Part shown: piece after piece, positions 7,779-15,176 of the stretch
How positions within the stretch are numbered: position 1 is the stretch's first letter
Layout of the letters: the number at the start of each line of letters is the position of its first letter
Source: CAYIVF01 sp964366875
GTDB taxonomy: Bacteria > Patescibacteriota > Minisyncoccia > Minisyncoccales > Staskawiczbacteraceae
Assembly (NCBI GenBank): GCA_964366875.1
Contig: CAYIVF010000007.1
Coordinates: 1 to 26,332, forward strand
DNA: 26,332 nt
Direction: 5' to 3'
Position numbers and translations under genes: made by a program
Notes under the pieces: generated by a model
Database searches by the model: none
What the model was told of the DNA's origin: nothing
The model's input: the letters and a program-made list of their open reading frames with translations, nothing else

Positions 7779-8348
7779 ATGAACTCAATTGATAAACTAA
7801 TTAGTATTTTTAAAAAGTTTCCCACGGTCGGGCCAAGAACTGCGCGCAGATTTGTTTATTATTTGATGAAATTATCTAAGGAAAATACAGACGAATTGAT
7901 AAACGCAATTTTAGAATTAAAAGATAAAATAAAATTATGCCAATTTTGTTTTAATCCTTTTGAGGGAGAACAAAATCTGTGCCCTATCTGCCAAAATCCC
8001 GCAAGAAATAAAGGACTACTTTGCATCGTAGAAAAAGAAAGCGATTTATTATCAATTGAAAACACTAAAAAATACAACGGCCTTTATTTTATCTTAGATA
8101 TAAATAATTTAAGAATAGAGGAGCTAAAATTAAGGCTCAAGGAAAACAACTTTTCAGAGATTATAGTTGCTCTGAATCCCACGCCAGAAGGCAAAGCAGC
8201 CTCTGTTTTAGTTGAGTCATCAATAAAAGAGGCAGTGCCCTCGCCCGTTTTCAAGATTACTCATCTAGCAAAAGGAATTCCTGTCGGCGGCGAGTTAGAA
8301 TACGCCGACGAGGAAACATTAGAATCTGCCTTTGAAGGAAGAAAATAA
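7779..8348 (+). CDS. recR: recombination protein RecR
   Basis: RecR works with RecO/RecF to load RecA on gapped DNA. The ATG at 7779 is chosen over an upstream TTG at 7764 because it begins the normal family N-terminus (MNSIDKLISIFKKFPTVGPRTARR) and lies one base after the dnaB stop. Visible parts are the helix-hairpin-helix (PTVGPRTARR), the four-cysteine zinc finger (CQFC then CPIC), the Toprim start (LLCIVEKESDLLSIENT), the conserved ALNPTPEGKAAS, and the C-terminal GIPVGGELEYADE. The product is 189 residues, about 10 fewer than usual: the conserved Toprim loop that in E. coli reads MGHLSPLDGIGPDD is missing, the sequence running from YFILDI directly into NNLRIEEL. Confidence 0.95.
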   Translation: MNSIDKLISIFKKFPTVGPRTARRFVYYLMKLSKENTDELINAILELKDKIKLCQFCFNPFEGEQNLCPICQNPARNKGLLCIVEKESDLLSIENTKKYNGLYFILDINNLRIEELKLRLKENNFSEIIVALNPTPEGKAASVLVESSIKEAVPSPVFKITHLAKGIPVGGELEYADEETLESAFEGRK

Positions 8349-8355
8349 GATTTTT

Positions 8356-8622
8356 ATGTAAAAAAAGAGGCGATTTAGCTTCAGGTTGGGAAGGGGTATG
8401 GAGGTCACCGGGAACCCCTAACTTTCTGAAAACTAAATCGCCTTGTATGAAAACTGACAGGGAACTTCCGCTTGTCTGCGGCTGGAAGTCTTCGCGTTTT
8501 TGCTAGCAGAGGCTGGTCGGCCTCGCCGCGCTAAGTGTGGCGCACCACTCCGTCCAAGCAACCCACCAAGCAACCCATCTCGGAGAAGGTAGCCACACTC
8601 CCTGTCAGTTTGAGTGAACTAA
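8356..8622 (-). ncRNA. RNA1: putative structured noncoding RNA, family not recognised
   Basis: This is a GC-rich island in AT-rich DNA with a strong promoter on one side and a hairpin plus T-tract on the other, and no open frame that looks coding. Reading the minus strand, a 13-bp perfect helix P1 (AAACTGACAGGGA, 8599-8611 with 8451-8463) closes a multibranch domain. Inside are three hairpins: GTGTGG/CCACAC with CTCCG/CGGAG; TAGC/GCTA with GAGGC/GCCTC; and ACTT/AAGT with CCGC/GCGG. The loop of the first carries the 12-mer TGGGTTGCTTGG twice in tandem (8554-8577). P1 is followed 8 nt later by a long terminator-like stem (8367-8444). The P1 sequence and the layout recur in RNA2 near 22.7 kb. 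I see no match to tmRNA, RNase P, 6S or SRP RNA. Expected length is about 260 nt. Confidence 0.65.
8360..8444 (-). terminator. 3' hairpin and T-tract of RNA1
   Basis: A long stem pairs GGCGATTTAG with CTAAATCGCC (10 bp), then TTCAG with CTGAA, around an internally structured loop containing GTT/AAC and GGG/CCC pairings. On the minus strand it is followed by seven T. The loop is far larger than in a simple terminator, so it may also be a functional RNA domain. Confidence 0.65.
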
Positions 8623-8626
8623 TTGC

Positions 8627-8655
8627 ATAATAATATATAACAAAAACCCTGTCAA
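8627..8655 (-). promoter_or_regulatory. sigma70-type promoter of RNA1
   Basis: A perfect TTGACA (8650-8655) and TATTAT (8627-8632) with a 17-bp spacer on the minus strand. +1 is expected near 8620, about 10 nt before the P1 helix. The spacer begins GGGTTTT, as in the RNA2 promoter. Confidence 0.75.
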
Positions 8656-8664
8656 CAAGACAAG

Positions 8665-8689
8665 CAAAAAGCCGTTATTTCAACGGCTT
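8665..8689 (-). terminator. terminator of the repeat-protein gene
   Basis: AAGCCGTT and AACGGCTT form an 8-bp stem with a 5-nt loop, followed on the minus strand by five T. It lies 20 bp after the stop of the large surface protein and just before the RNA1 promoter, separating the two transcripts. Confidence 0.75.
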
Positions 8690-8708
8690 CTTGCGTCCAA
8701 TATTTTAA

Positions 8709-11535
8709 TTAATTTTCCTCGGCTTGCTTAATCCGGGTAATTCTTGCTTTAAGATCTTTCTGTGCCCTATAGTTTCTGTGGTTTTTTTTGCGATTGTCCA
8801 TCCACCTCTCTACTCCGACAAACATCCCTGCTTTAAACATCAAAACGCCGATTAAAGCAATGATTAAGGGCAGAATAAACGAATCTAACAAGAAATTATT
8901 TGTTAATCCAGTGGAAACAGTGGTAGCGCCATAAACCGCTGATCTTGTGACTGATATTGAAGCATTGCTTGTAGGATTAGAGCTAGAATTAGAACTTGTG
9001 ACAGAGACGCTGTTATTTAAAACTGTTGTGCCATAGCTGAAATTCTGCAAAGAAGCAATTTGGACCTGATAAGTAATTGTTACTGTCTGCCCGGCTGATA
9101 TTGTTCCTATGCTGATTCCAGATGTAATGTCTCCTGAGTAATTGCTAGAACCCGAAACCACTAACTGATTCTTATAAATAAGATTGATTGGAAATGCATC
9201 TCTTACAAATACATTATTTACGTTTTGAAAACCTGTCGCTTGAATAGTAATCATAAACATCAACATGTCAGAAGGGCTGGCATAAATTGAATTAGACCAG
9301 CTTGAATTTGAAGAAGTCATATTTCTAACTGTTTTATTGATTGTCAACATTCCGCTAGATCCCCCAACCGTAAATGCAATGTCTTGGCCGTAAACTGTAT
9401 TTCCGTTATAAGGTTGGGCAACTGCCCTAAAATGATATGTAGTGCCAGAATACACATTTGTAATGTTCTGGCTAAAAGAGCCGTTGTAGCTCATTGCTTG
9501 GTGCTGAGTTTCGTAACCATATGAAGTGCTTGTACCCCACTGAAACCAAACATAAGCAGAGTTATTGTAGTTGTTATAGTTAGATAAATAACCATTTAAG
9601 GTTGCCTGATTGCTATATACATTTGTGGCAGAATTTGTCTGCACACTAATGTTTTGCTGTATACAAGAGTTGTTTTGACATCCATTTGGGCAGTATTGTA
9701 TTAAATCTTGCTGGTTGCCGCAAGAATCGTACCAATACAAATTATTTCCAGAACATTGCCGATATGAATAGTTGGTGCAATTTTGGTTAATATTTACAGA
9801 ACAAATCGAGCTGTTGGTTTGAGAACCCGAAGCAACGTTAATTGTTGCTGTTTGTGCGCCTGATTGTGAAAAAGATTTATTGCAAACCTGTGAACTGCCT
9901 GTGCAGACGCCAGACCATGAATATGTATAACTGCCTGTGCCTCCTGTGACTGTTGCAATAAAACTGACTGACTGGTTTGTATTTGCTGGATTTGGAGTAG
10001 CATAGCAAGAAACAACTAAATTATTTTGGTCTGTGCAGCTGCCGTTGGTACATGTTTGATTGCCTGTGCAGTTTGTTTTTAACTGAGGGGCAGTTGAGTT
10101 AGAGCAAGCCGAGTTAGCTGTGCCTGGGTTATTGCAGGTGTGGGTAGTGTAATTTTGGTAGACATTGTTGCCTTGGCAGAAGGGTGAACCCACATATCCA
10201 TTGGTTCCGCATTGAGAGGTGGAACTGCAGGCGATGTTCTGGTTAGTGCATGAACCATCAGTACATGTCTGATTACCTGTGCAGTTATTCTTTAACTGAG
10301 CGTTTGTTGAGTTTGAGCAATATGAATTAGCTGTACCTGCGTTGTTGCATGTATGGGTAATATAGTTTTGGTAGACATTGTTGCCTTGGCAGAAGGGTGA
10401 ACCCACATATCCATTGGTTCNNNNNNNNNNNNNNNNNNNNNNNNNNNNNNNNNNNNNNNNNNNNNNNNNNNNNNNNNNNNNNNNNNNNNNNNNNNNNNNN
10501 NNNNNNNNNNNNNNNNNNNNCGCAATTAGCGTTGGTTGAACAAACAATATTGACATTCTGACACTGTCCATTAGAGCAGGTCTGGTTTGAGGTACAGTTT
10601 GTTTGTAATTGAGCTGTGTCTGATTGAGAACATGAGGAGTTAGCAGTACCTGGATTGTTGCAGGTATAGGTTCTGTAGTACTTGTAAACATCTCCATTCT
10701 GGCAAAATGGGCTGCCTATGTACCCATTAGTACCACACTGAGCATTTGTTAAACAAGCGATATTAACATTTACACACTGTCCATTAGAGCAGGTCTGGTT
10801 TGAGGTACAGTTAGTAATTAATTGAGGTACTATTGATTGGCTGCAGCTTGAATTGGCTGTGCCAGGATTATTACAGGTATATGTTTTGTAGTTTTTGTAG
10901 ACATTATTTCCCTGACAGAAAGGACTTCCTACATATCCATTGCTTCCGCAATTAGCGTTGGTTGAACAAGTGACGTTTACGCACTGAGCGTTTTGACAGA
11001 TTTGATTTGAAGTACAGGCTTGAAATAAATCTTCTTGATTATTGCAGGAATTAAACCAATAAACAGAATTGCCTACGCAATTCTTAGAGACGTGTGAAGT
11101 GCAAGCGGGAGGATTATTCTTACAGACAAGCGAAGAAATCCACGTATTTCCCGCTGAACAGGCGTTTCCAATATCAAAATTATTTCTGGCAGGATTCCAC
11201 TTAGCTAATACATTATCTTGGCAGGAATACCAGCCGCATCTAGCGTTATCATAAGTACTGACGCAATCCATTGTAGCTGCATCATCATAGCCCGCTAATT
11301 GGCAGATTTTTTTAGCCGTTACGCTGTCAAAATTTAAAGCGCCCGCCTGACCTGTTACAGGAACAGGAGTAAATCCGTATTGCAGCGCCTTGCTGTTGAC
11401 AAATTCGCGAATTCCAAAAGGGTCTTTATACCAATTACCTATACTGGCTGAAGCAGTTTCTACAGAAAATAAAACAGAAACAGCCAAAACCAAAAGGCCT
11501 ATTCTGAGGATAATGCTAAAATTATTGTTTTTCAT
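8709..11535 (-). CDS. large secreted cysteine-rich repeat protein with C-terminal membrane anchor, interrupted by an assembly gap
   Basis: Two open frames, 10521-11535 and 8709-10420, are the two halves of one gene separated by 100 N. Removing exactly those 100 N restores the frame and gives 908 residues, if no repeats are missing. Order of parts: signal peptide (about 1-31, ending near ETASA); a Cys-containing N-domain with a short EF-like DPFGIREFV start; at least four 71-residue repeats with eight cysteines each (NGYVGSPFCQGNNVY core); a PKD-like beta domain (ATPNPANTNQSVSF, YTYSWSG); a fibronectin-type segment (NVYSGTTYHFRAVAQP); a DUF11-like domain (LTINKTVRN, AGQTVTITYQVQI); one transmembrane helix; and a basic tail (RKKNHRNYRAQKDLKARI). 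This suits a cell-surface adhesin. No LPXTG motif was found although a sortase gene lies immediately upstream. The target is unknown. Confidence 0.85.
10017..10968 (-). repeat. tandem 213-bp coding repeats (71 residues each)
   Basis: Units begin with a Cys codon at 10968, 10755, 10542 and 10229, and the last ends at 10017. The third is split by the N gap. Each encodes eight cysteines, an even number suggesting four disulfides, around a GY(V/I)GSPFCQ core. Units 1-2 share CSNGQCVNVNI linkers, while units 3-4 carry CT(D/N)GSCT(N/D)QN, so there are two subtypes on either side of the gap. Confidence 0.9.
10421..10520. other. assembly gap of 100 N inside the repeats
   Basis: The placeholder sits in the third repeat unit. 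The flanking bases join seamlessly (minus strand TGCG then GAACC giving Cys-Gly-Thr), and the repeat phase matches exactly, so the true missing length should be zero or a multiple of 213 bp. Confidence 0.95.
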
Positions 11536-11606
11536 AATTATTGTTTAAATAACTGCTATGTTCCAAGTTATTATAATTATAAAAAAAGTCAAGTGTTGCA
11601 CGGTTT

Positions 11607-12293
11607 TTAATTATTGTTCAATTCTGCCTGAACGACAATTCTTTGATAGTCTTTACCTGGCGGATAACAGGTGATTAGAGTTAAAACATTATTAGCAGAA
11701 TTATATGCAGGAATATCATCCCCCTTATTGATAATTGTTTTTTGTTTTATGGTATAAGTGTATTGTTTGTTGTTTAAATCTATCATGATTATATCGCCGA
11801 CGTTTAAATCATCCAGATTGCTGAAAACCCAATCGTATTTTATTTTTGGCCAGCCCGGCGGAGCTGAGTGCCCTAAAATTACGCTTGCGCCCGGCTGGCC
11901 CGGAAGCACAGACCCTGGATAATAAACAACTCCTTTATCCAGATCTTTCATTAAAGACGTTTTATCTGCGTTCTGTGAAAAAACTATGGGAACCGAAATA
12001 GATATTTTAGGTATCTCCAATGTATTTTGCTTGTCTGTATAAGTCGTTTTAACATCTTTTATGGTTTGGGCATTTTGCGCAACGTCCGAGCCCTGGCTGT
12101 GGTTAGGATAAAAATAAGCTTCTATTGAAGCGGCGTCTATACCCGGATATGGATTAAAAAAGTCATCTATTAATCCCGACATCTCTTTGTAATTAAAAAT
12201 CCAAGAAACATCATTCCAGTTTATAATCAAAAAACTGGCCAAATAGATTAAGCCGATAATTTTTATTGTTTTTACCAGTTCTTTTTTGTTCAT
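11607..12293 (-). CDS. sortase (transpeptidase)
   Basis: Sortases cleave a sorting signal on secreted proteins and join the product to the cell wall or to another protein. A single N-terminal membrane helix (about 8-25) is followed by the sortase beta-barrel: LEIPKISISVPIVF, then the catalytic His142 in VILGHSA, Cys209 in TLITCYPPG and Arg218 in DYQRIVV. The spacing is that of a standard catalytic triad and the length of 228 residues is normal. VYYPGSVLPGQPGASVILGHS resembles class D/E-type enzymes, but the subclass is uncertain. It starts 2 bp after the CAP-domain gene and is followed 71 bp later by the surface repeat protein, its likely functional partner. Confidence 0.92.
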   Translation of the reverse strand: MNKKELVKTIKIIGLIYLASFLIINWNDVSWIFNYKEMSGLIDDFFNPYPGIDAASIEAYFYPNHSQGSDVAQNAQTIKDVKTTYTDKQNTLEIPKISISVPIVFSQNADKTSLMKDLDKGVVYYPGSVLPGQPGASVILGHSAPPGWPKIKYDWVFSNLDDLNVGDIIMIDLNNKQYTYTIKQKTIINKGDDIPAYNSANNVLTLITCYPPGKDYQRIVVQAELNNN

Positions 12294-12295
12294 AT

Positions 12296-13210
12296 CTAAA
12301 TTATTACTTGATGAGGAATACTCAGAATTATCGCCTCTTTATTTAACAGCGCGCCAAAAGACAACATTACAACTATGAGCAATGCTCTGAAAACAAATTG
12401 TTTTTTATTTATAACAGCGGAGTCAAACAATATTGCAAACAGCAAGGCGCCCATTACGAGCAGTAAAAACCCGAATATAATATCCTGCAGGGCAGGACCA
12501 TAATTATACAGCGTAAAATTCAAAAATCTGGAATAAAAATTATTTGCGCCATTACCCAGCTGTTCTTCTATCATTACGGGCGATTCTATTGATTGTGATA
12601 GCACTTGATTCGCTTGAGAATTGGCAGACGCCTCCGGCGTCTTATTTATAGCCGGGTTTACCGGCTGTTGGCTGCCAAAAAACTGGACAACAACAACGGT
12701 GTTATTGGAACCGAATCCGTCTAAAACAGCAGTTCCGACTTCTTTATAGTTTGAGTTTAACAGATTTGCTTTATGCGAAGGAGAATTTAACCAGGCGTCG
12801 TAGACCTCTTTAGAGTCAAAAAAGCCAATTGCCAGGTTTTCCCCGGCGTATTTATAATTATATCCTATGTTCAAAAACCAATACCAGGGCGAAACACCTT
12901 GAGGGCTAGTATGAGAAAAATATTGTTTTTGAACCATATCCTCTGCTTTTAATTGGGCTGCATGGTCTAATTTTTGGTTTTCAACTAATGGCTGCAAGCC
13001 CGAAGATTGTCTCGCTTGGTTTACAAAAGACACTAGGGCTGATTTTGTTATATCGGCAAAAAATATATTTGACGGAAAATTAATGTAAACAGCAACCGTA
13101 AAAACTTTTAGCAGTAATAAACAAATAGCGCAGTACAATAAAAACCTGCTTTGTAAGAATTTCTGCGGAAAATCTTTGTCTATTTTTATATAATCTAACG
13201 AATAATTCAT
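12296..13210 (-). CDS. CAP-domain (SCP/PR-1-like) membrane protein
   Basis: The ATG at 13210 is preferred over upstream ATG codons (13225, 13258) because those fall in the -10 box and in the preceding terminator. It gives 304 residues. An N-terminal membrane helix (about 18-40) precedes a CAP domain: VSFVNQARQSSGLQPL, HAAQLKAEDM, YFSHTSPQG, GENLAIGF and WLNSPSHKANLL, with the conserved His and Glu residues present. A low-complexity linker holding two palindromes follows, then two membrane helices near the C-terminus (DIIFGFLLLVMGALLFAILF and FRALLIVVMLSFGALL). CAP proteins are secreted or surface modules of varied function; none can be assigned. Promoter geometry indicates a leaderless mRNA, shared with the sortase gene. 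Confidence 0.87.
   Translation of the reverse strand: MNYSLDYIKIDKDFPQKFLQSRFLLYCAICLLLLKVFTVAVYINFPSNIFFADITKSALVSFVNQARQSSGLQPLVENQKLDHAAQLKAEDMVQKQYFSHTSPQGVSPWYWFLNIGYNYKYAGENLAIGFFDSKEVYDAWLNSPSHKANLLNSNYKEVGTAVLDGFGSNNTVVVVQFFGSQQPVNPAINKTPEASANSQANQVLSQSIESPVMIEEQLGNGANNFYSRFLNFTLYNYGPALQDIIFGFLLLVMGALLFAILFDSAVINKKQFVFRALLIVVMLSFGALLNKEAIILSIPHQVII
12626..12666 (-). repeat. two adjacent short palindromes in the CAP protein linker
   Basis: AGACGCC/GGCGTCT (12626-12642, 3-nt loop) and AGCCGG/CCGGCT (12650-12666, 5-nt loop). Both are GC-rich and lie in the codons for the linker NPAINKTPEASAN between the CAP domain and the membrane helices. They differ in sequence from the six-copy GGACCC element. 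Confidence 0.6.
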
Positions 13211-13216
13211 AACATT

Positions 13217-13245
13217 AATATACATTAAACTTTTCGTTTTGTCAA
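13217..13245 (-). promoter_or_regulatory. sigma70-type promoter of the CAP/sortase genes, leaderless
   Basis: TTGACA (13240-13245), a 17-bp spacer and TATATT (13217-13222) on the minus strand. The ATG at 13210 is 7 nt downstream of the -10 box, so +1 coincides with the start codon. The first bases of the -35 lie in the T-tract of the preceding terminator. Confidence 0.7.
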
Positions 13246-13269
13246 AAAAAACCGCCATTTCGCGGCGGC
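13244..13269 (-). terminator. terminator of the ftsQ operon
   Basis: On the minus strand CCGCC and GGCGG form a GC-rich stem with a 7-nt loop, followed by eight T. It begins 8 bp after the ftsQ stop and ends the hydrolase to ftsQ operon. Confidence 0.75.
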
Positions 13270-13276
13270 ACAGCGC

Positions 13277-14101
13277 TTACTTATAGTACGCTCTGTCTTT
13301 AAATCTTAAATCTATGTAATGCAAATTTTTTCTTGCTTCGGGCGCTATTTCCCCTTTTAATAACAGGTCCATTTTCGTAATTTGCAAATTAATATCCGAG
13401 TTTTGGTCTAAATTAAAATATGCCTGCCAATTTTCATTCGTCCTGACATTCAACTGCAAAGGGCTGGTAATAAAAGCTTCTTTTATATCTATTTTAAAAT
13501 TGTCCTTTAAGTTTTTTTCAATCATTGAAACTGCCTTCATTATATTCTGCTCAACAACTTTCTGGCCGCTCAAAACTTTGTTTTTATCCATCAATTGTCG
13601 CACAATAACCATATTTTGCGGCGCTGCATATAAAGGTTCAAAAACAACGCCGCTCTCATCTATCAAAAAACATTTTCCCTGGTTTTCTTCCACTGTCTCG
13701 GTGAAAGAAGGGCAAAAAACAGCAATAGGAGCTCTTTCTTTTATTTCTATATTCAGGGTCTGCGGTAATTTTTTATTTATTTTTATATTTCCTATAACTG
13801 GGAATCTGTCTAAAACCTCCTCGCTTAATTTTGCAGCATCAACCAAAAAGATGCTTTTAGAAATTTTTTTATTAATGTTATTTAAAATCAAGCTTTTAAG
13901 AGCATCTGTTTGTACTTTTTGGTTGCCGGAAATTACAACGTCATTAACTTGAAACTTAGGATAAAAGAATAACAAATAGCAGGCAGCTAAGACTGTGCTC
14001 AACAGCAAAAATCCAATCCAAAAAAAAGGTTTTTTTAAAATTGACTTCCTGGGCTTTATTCTGTGAATCTTGGTTTTTACGTGTTTTCGCCTGTAAGACA
14101 T
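13277..14101 (-). CDS. ftsQ: cell division protein FtsQ/DivIB-type
   Basis: FtsQ links early and late parts of the divisome in the membrane. The 274-residue product has a basic N-terminus (RRKHVKTKIHRIKPRK), one transmembrane helix at about 27-48, a POTRA domain starting FQVNDVVISGNQKVQTDALK and running to the conserved FPVIGNIKINKKLPQTLNIEIKERAPIAVF, then a beta domain. This arrangement and length are standard. It is the last gene of an envelope operon, 7 bp after the FemAB-type gene, and is followed by a terminator. No ftsA or ftsZ is in the window. Confidence 0.88.
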   Translation of the reverse strand: MSYRRKHVKTKIHRIKPRKSILKKPFFWIGFLLLSTVLAACYLLFFYPKFQVNDVVISGNQKVQTDALKSLILNNINKKISKSIFLVDAAKLSEEVLDRFPVIGNIKINKKLPQTLNIEIKERAPIAVFCPSFTETVEENQGKCFLIDESGVVFEPLYAAPQNMVIVRQLMDKNKVLSGQKVVEQNIMKAVSMIEKNLKDNFKIDIKEAFITSPLQLNVRTNENWQAYFNLDQNSDINLQITKMDLLLKGEIAPEARKNLHYIDLRFKDRAYYK

Positions 14102-14108
14102 AGAGTGT

Positions 14109-15176
14109 TTACAAATTCCTTTTATGCTTTCTTATTTTCTCTATTATATAATTTAACCAATATTTTGTAGAAATTACATAATCTTGCGTTTTCACGTATT
14201 CTTTTATAGAGCCGCCAAAACCCATTTTAAATAACGATAAGCCAGCCCAGGGATGTTTAGATTTTTGGGCCTCCAATTCGTTTTTTATGTCAGGAGCTAT
14301 GCCCCAGAAGTTATATAATTTGCATCCCCTGTTTTTTGCTTCTTTTATCGCTTCACATTGCAGCAAATAAGAAATAGGTATTTTATTGTATTTTGAAAGA
14401 GAGCCCGAGTGATGATAAAAGCAGATATCCTGCCAAAACACGAAAATGGCAGCAGAAACAACCTCGTTTTTGTACTTTCCTAAAAACAACATAATTTCTT
14501 TATCTTTAACAAAAGACTTAAATTCATTTTCTAAATATTTTTCGGAAAATGCTACAAAATGATGCCTTTTTGCAGTTTTCAGATAAACTGGCAAAAAAAG
14601 CTTAAGGTCCTCAATATTGTTGCTCTTTATAATCTGAATATCCGGGTTCTTCTCTGCCTGACGGATTAAATACCTTGTTGTTTTGCGCATACCTGCCAGC
14701 AAATCGTCTTCTGGCGGCGTGATATCAAGCTCCCATGTAACCTCAGGATGCATATGAATGGGAGATAGCCTAAAATCTAAATCTAAAAAGATATTTTCAT
14801 TTTCGGGGTACCCGTTTGCGGGTCCTTTTAAAAAAATTGGAGACACTCTTATAAAACTTGCTTTTTCTTCTTTAGCAATATCACTTAGTTCAGTTAAAAT
14901 TAATTCCAAAATTTCTTTTTTATCTCTGGGTTCTAGTCCTTCAACGACAACCGGGCCATGCGGAATAAATAAAAAAGTCCCGCGCCTGGCGCTGATTTTT
15001 AAAACTAAGGCAGCTGCAATTAATCTTTTACTGCTGAAAACTCCGAACCTCCAGAGCTTATCACCCATTAATTTATTGAACTCGCCCCAGTTCCAAGATT
15101 GCAGAAAGGTTTTTTCTGCACAGGTTTGAAAGAAACTCTCCCACTCTTCTTTGTTTTGTATTTCTCTTAATTCCAT
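14109..15176 (-). CDS. FemAB/FemX-family peptidoglycan bridge transferase
   Basis: FemABX enzymes add amino acids from aminoacyl-tRNA to the peptidoglycan stem peptide using two GNAT-like folds. Visible hallmarks are TFLQSWNWGEFNKLMG (residues 23-38), FIPHGPVV, PIHMHPEVTWELDITPPEDDLLAGMRKTTRYLIRQAEKN, YHHSGSLSKYNKIPISYLLQCEAIKEAKNRGCKLYNFWGI, and the closing LSLFKMGFGGSIKEYVKTQDYVI. The length, 355 residues, is normal. A palindromic mini-element inserts GPANGYPE at about 118-125, in the loop before the IHMHPE segment. The gene directly abuts the aminotransferase gene. Which amino acid is transferred is not readable. Confidence 0.9.
   Translation of the reverse strand: MELREIQNKEEWESFFQTCAEKTFLQSWNWGEFNKLMGDKLWRFGVFSSKRLIAAALVLKISARRGTFLFIPHGPVVVEGLEPRDKKEILELILTELSDIAKEEKASFIRVSPIFLKGPANGYPENENIFLDLDFRLSPIHMHPEVTWELDITPPEDDLLAGMRKTTRYLIRQAEKNPDIQIIKSNNIEDLKLFLPVYLKTAKRHHFVAFSEKYLENEFKSFVKDKEIMLFLGKYKNEVVSAAIFVFWQDICFYHHSGSLSKYNKIPISYLLQCEAIKEAKNRGCKLYNFWGIAPDIKNELEAQKSKHPWAGLSLFKMGFGGSIKEYVKTQDYVISTKYWLNYIIEKIRKHKRNL
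14805..14825 (-). repeat. palindromic mini-element copy C (FemAB-type gene, 21 bp)
   Basis: On the coding strand GGACCC, GCAAAC, GGGTACCCC. It is read as GPANGYP. Confidence 0.75.

Noticed and set aside
8709..11535. Two separate genes on either side of the N gap
   Set aside because: Deleting the 100 N restores one frame and exact repeat phase, so it is one gene.
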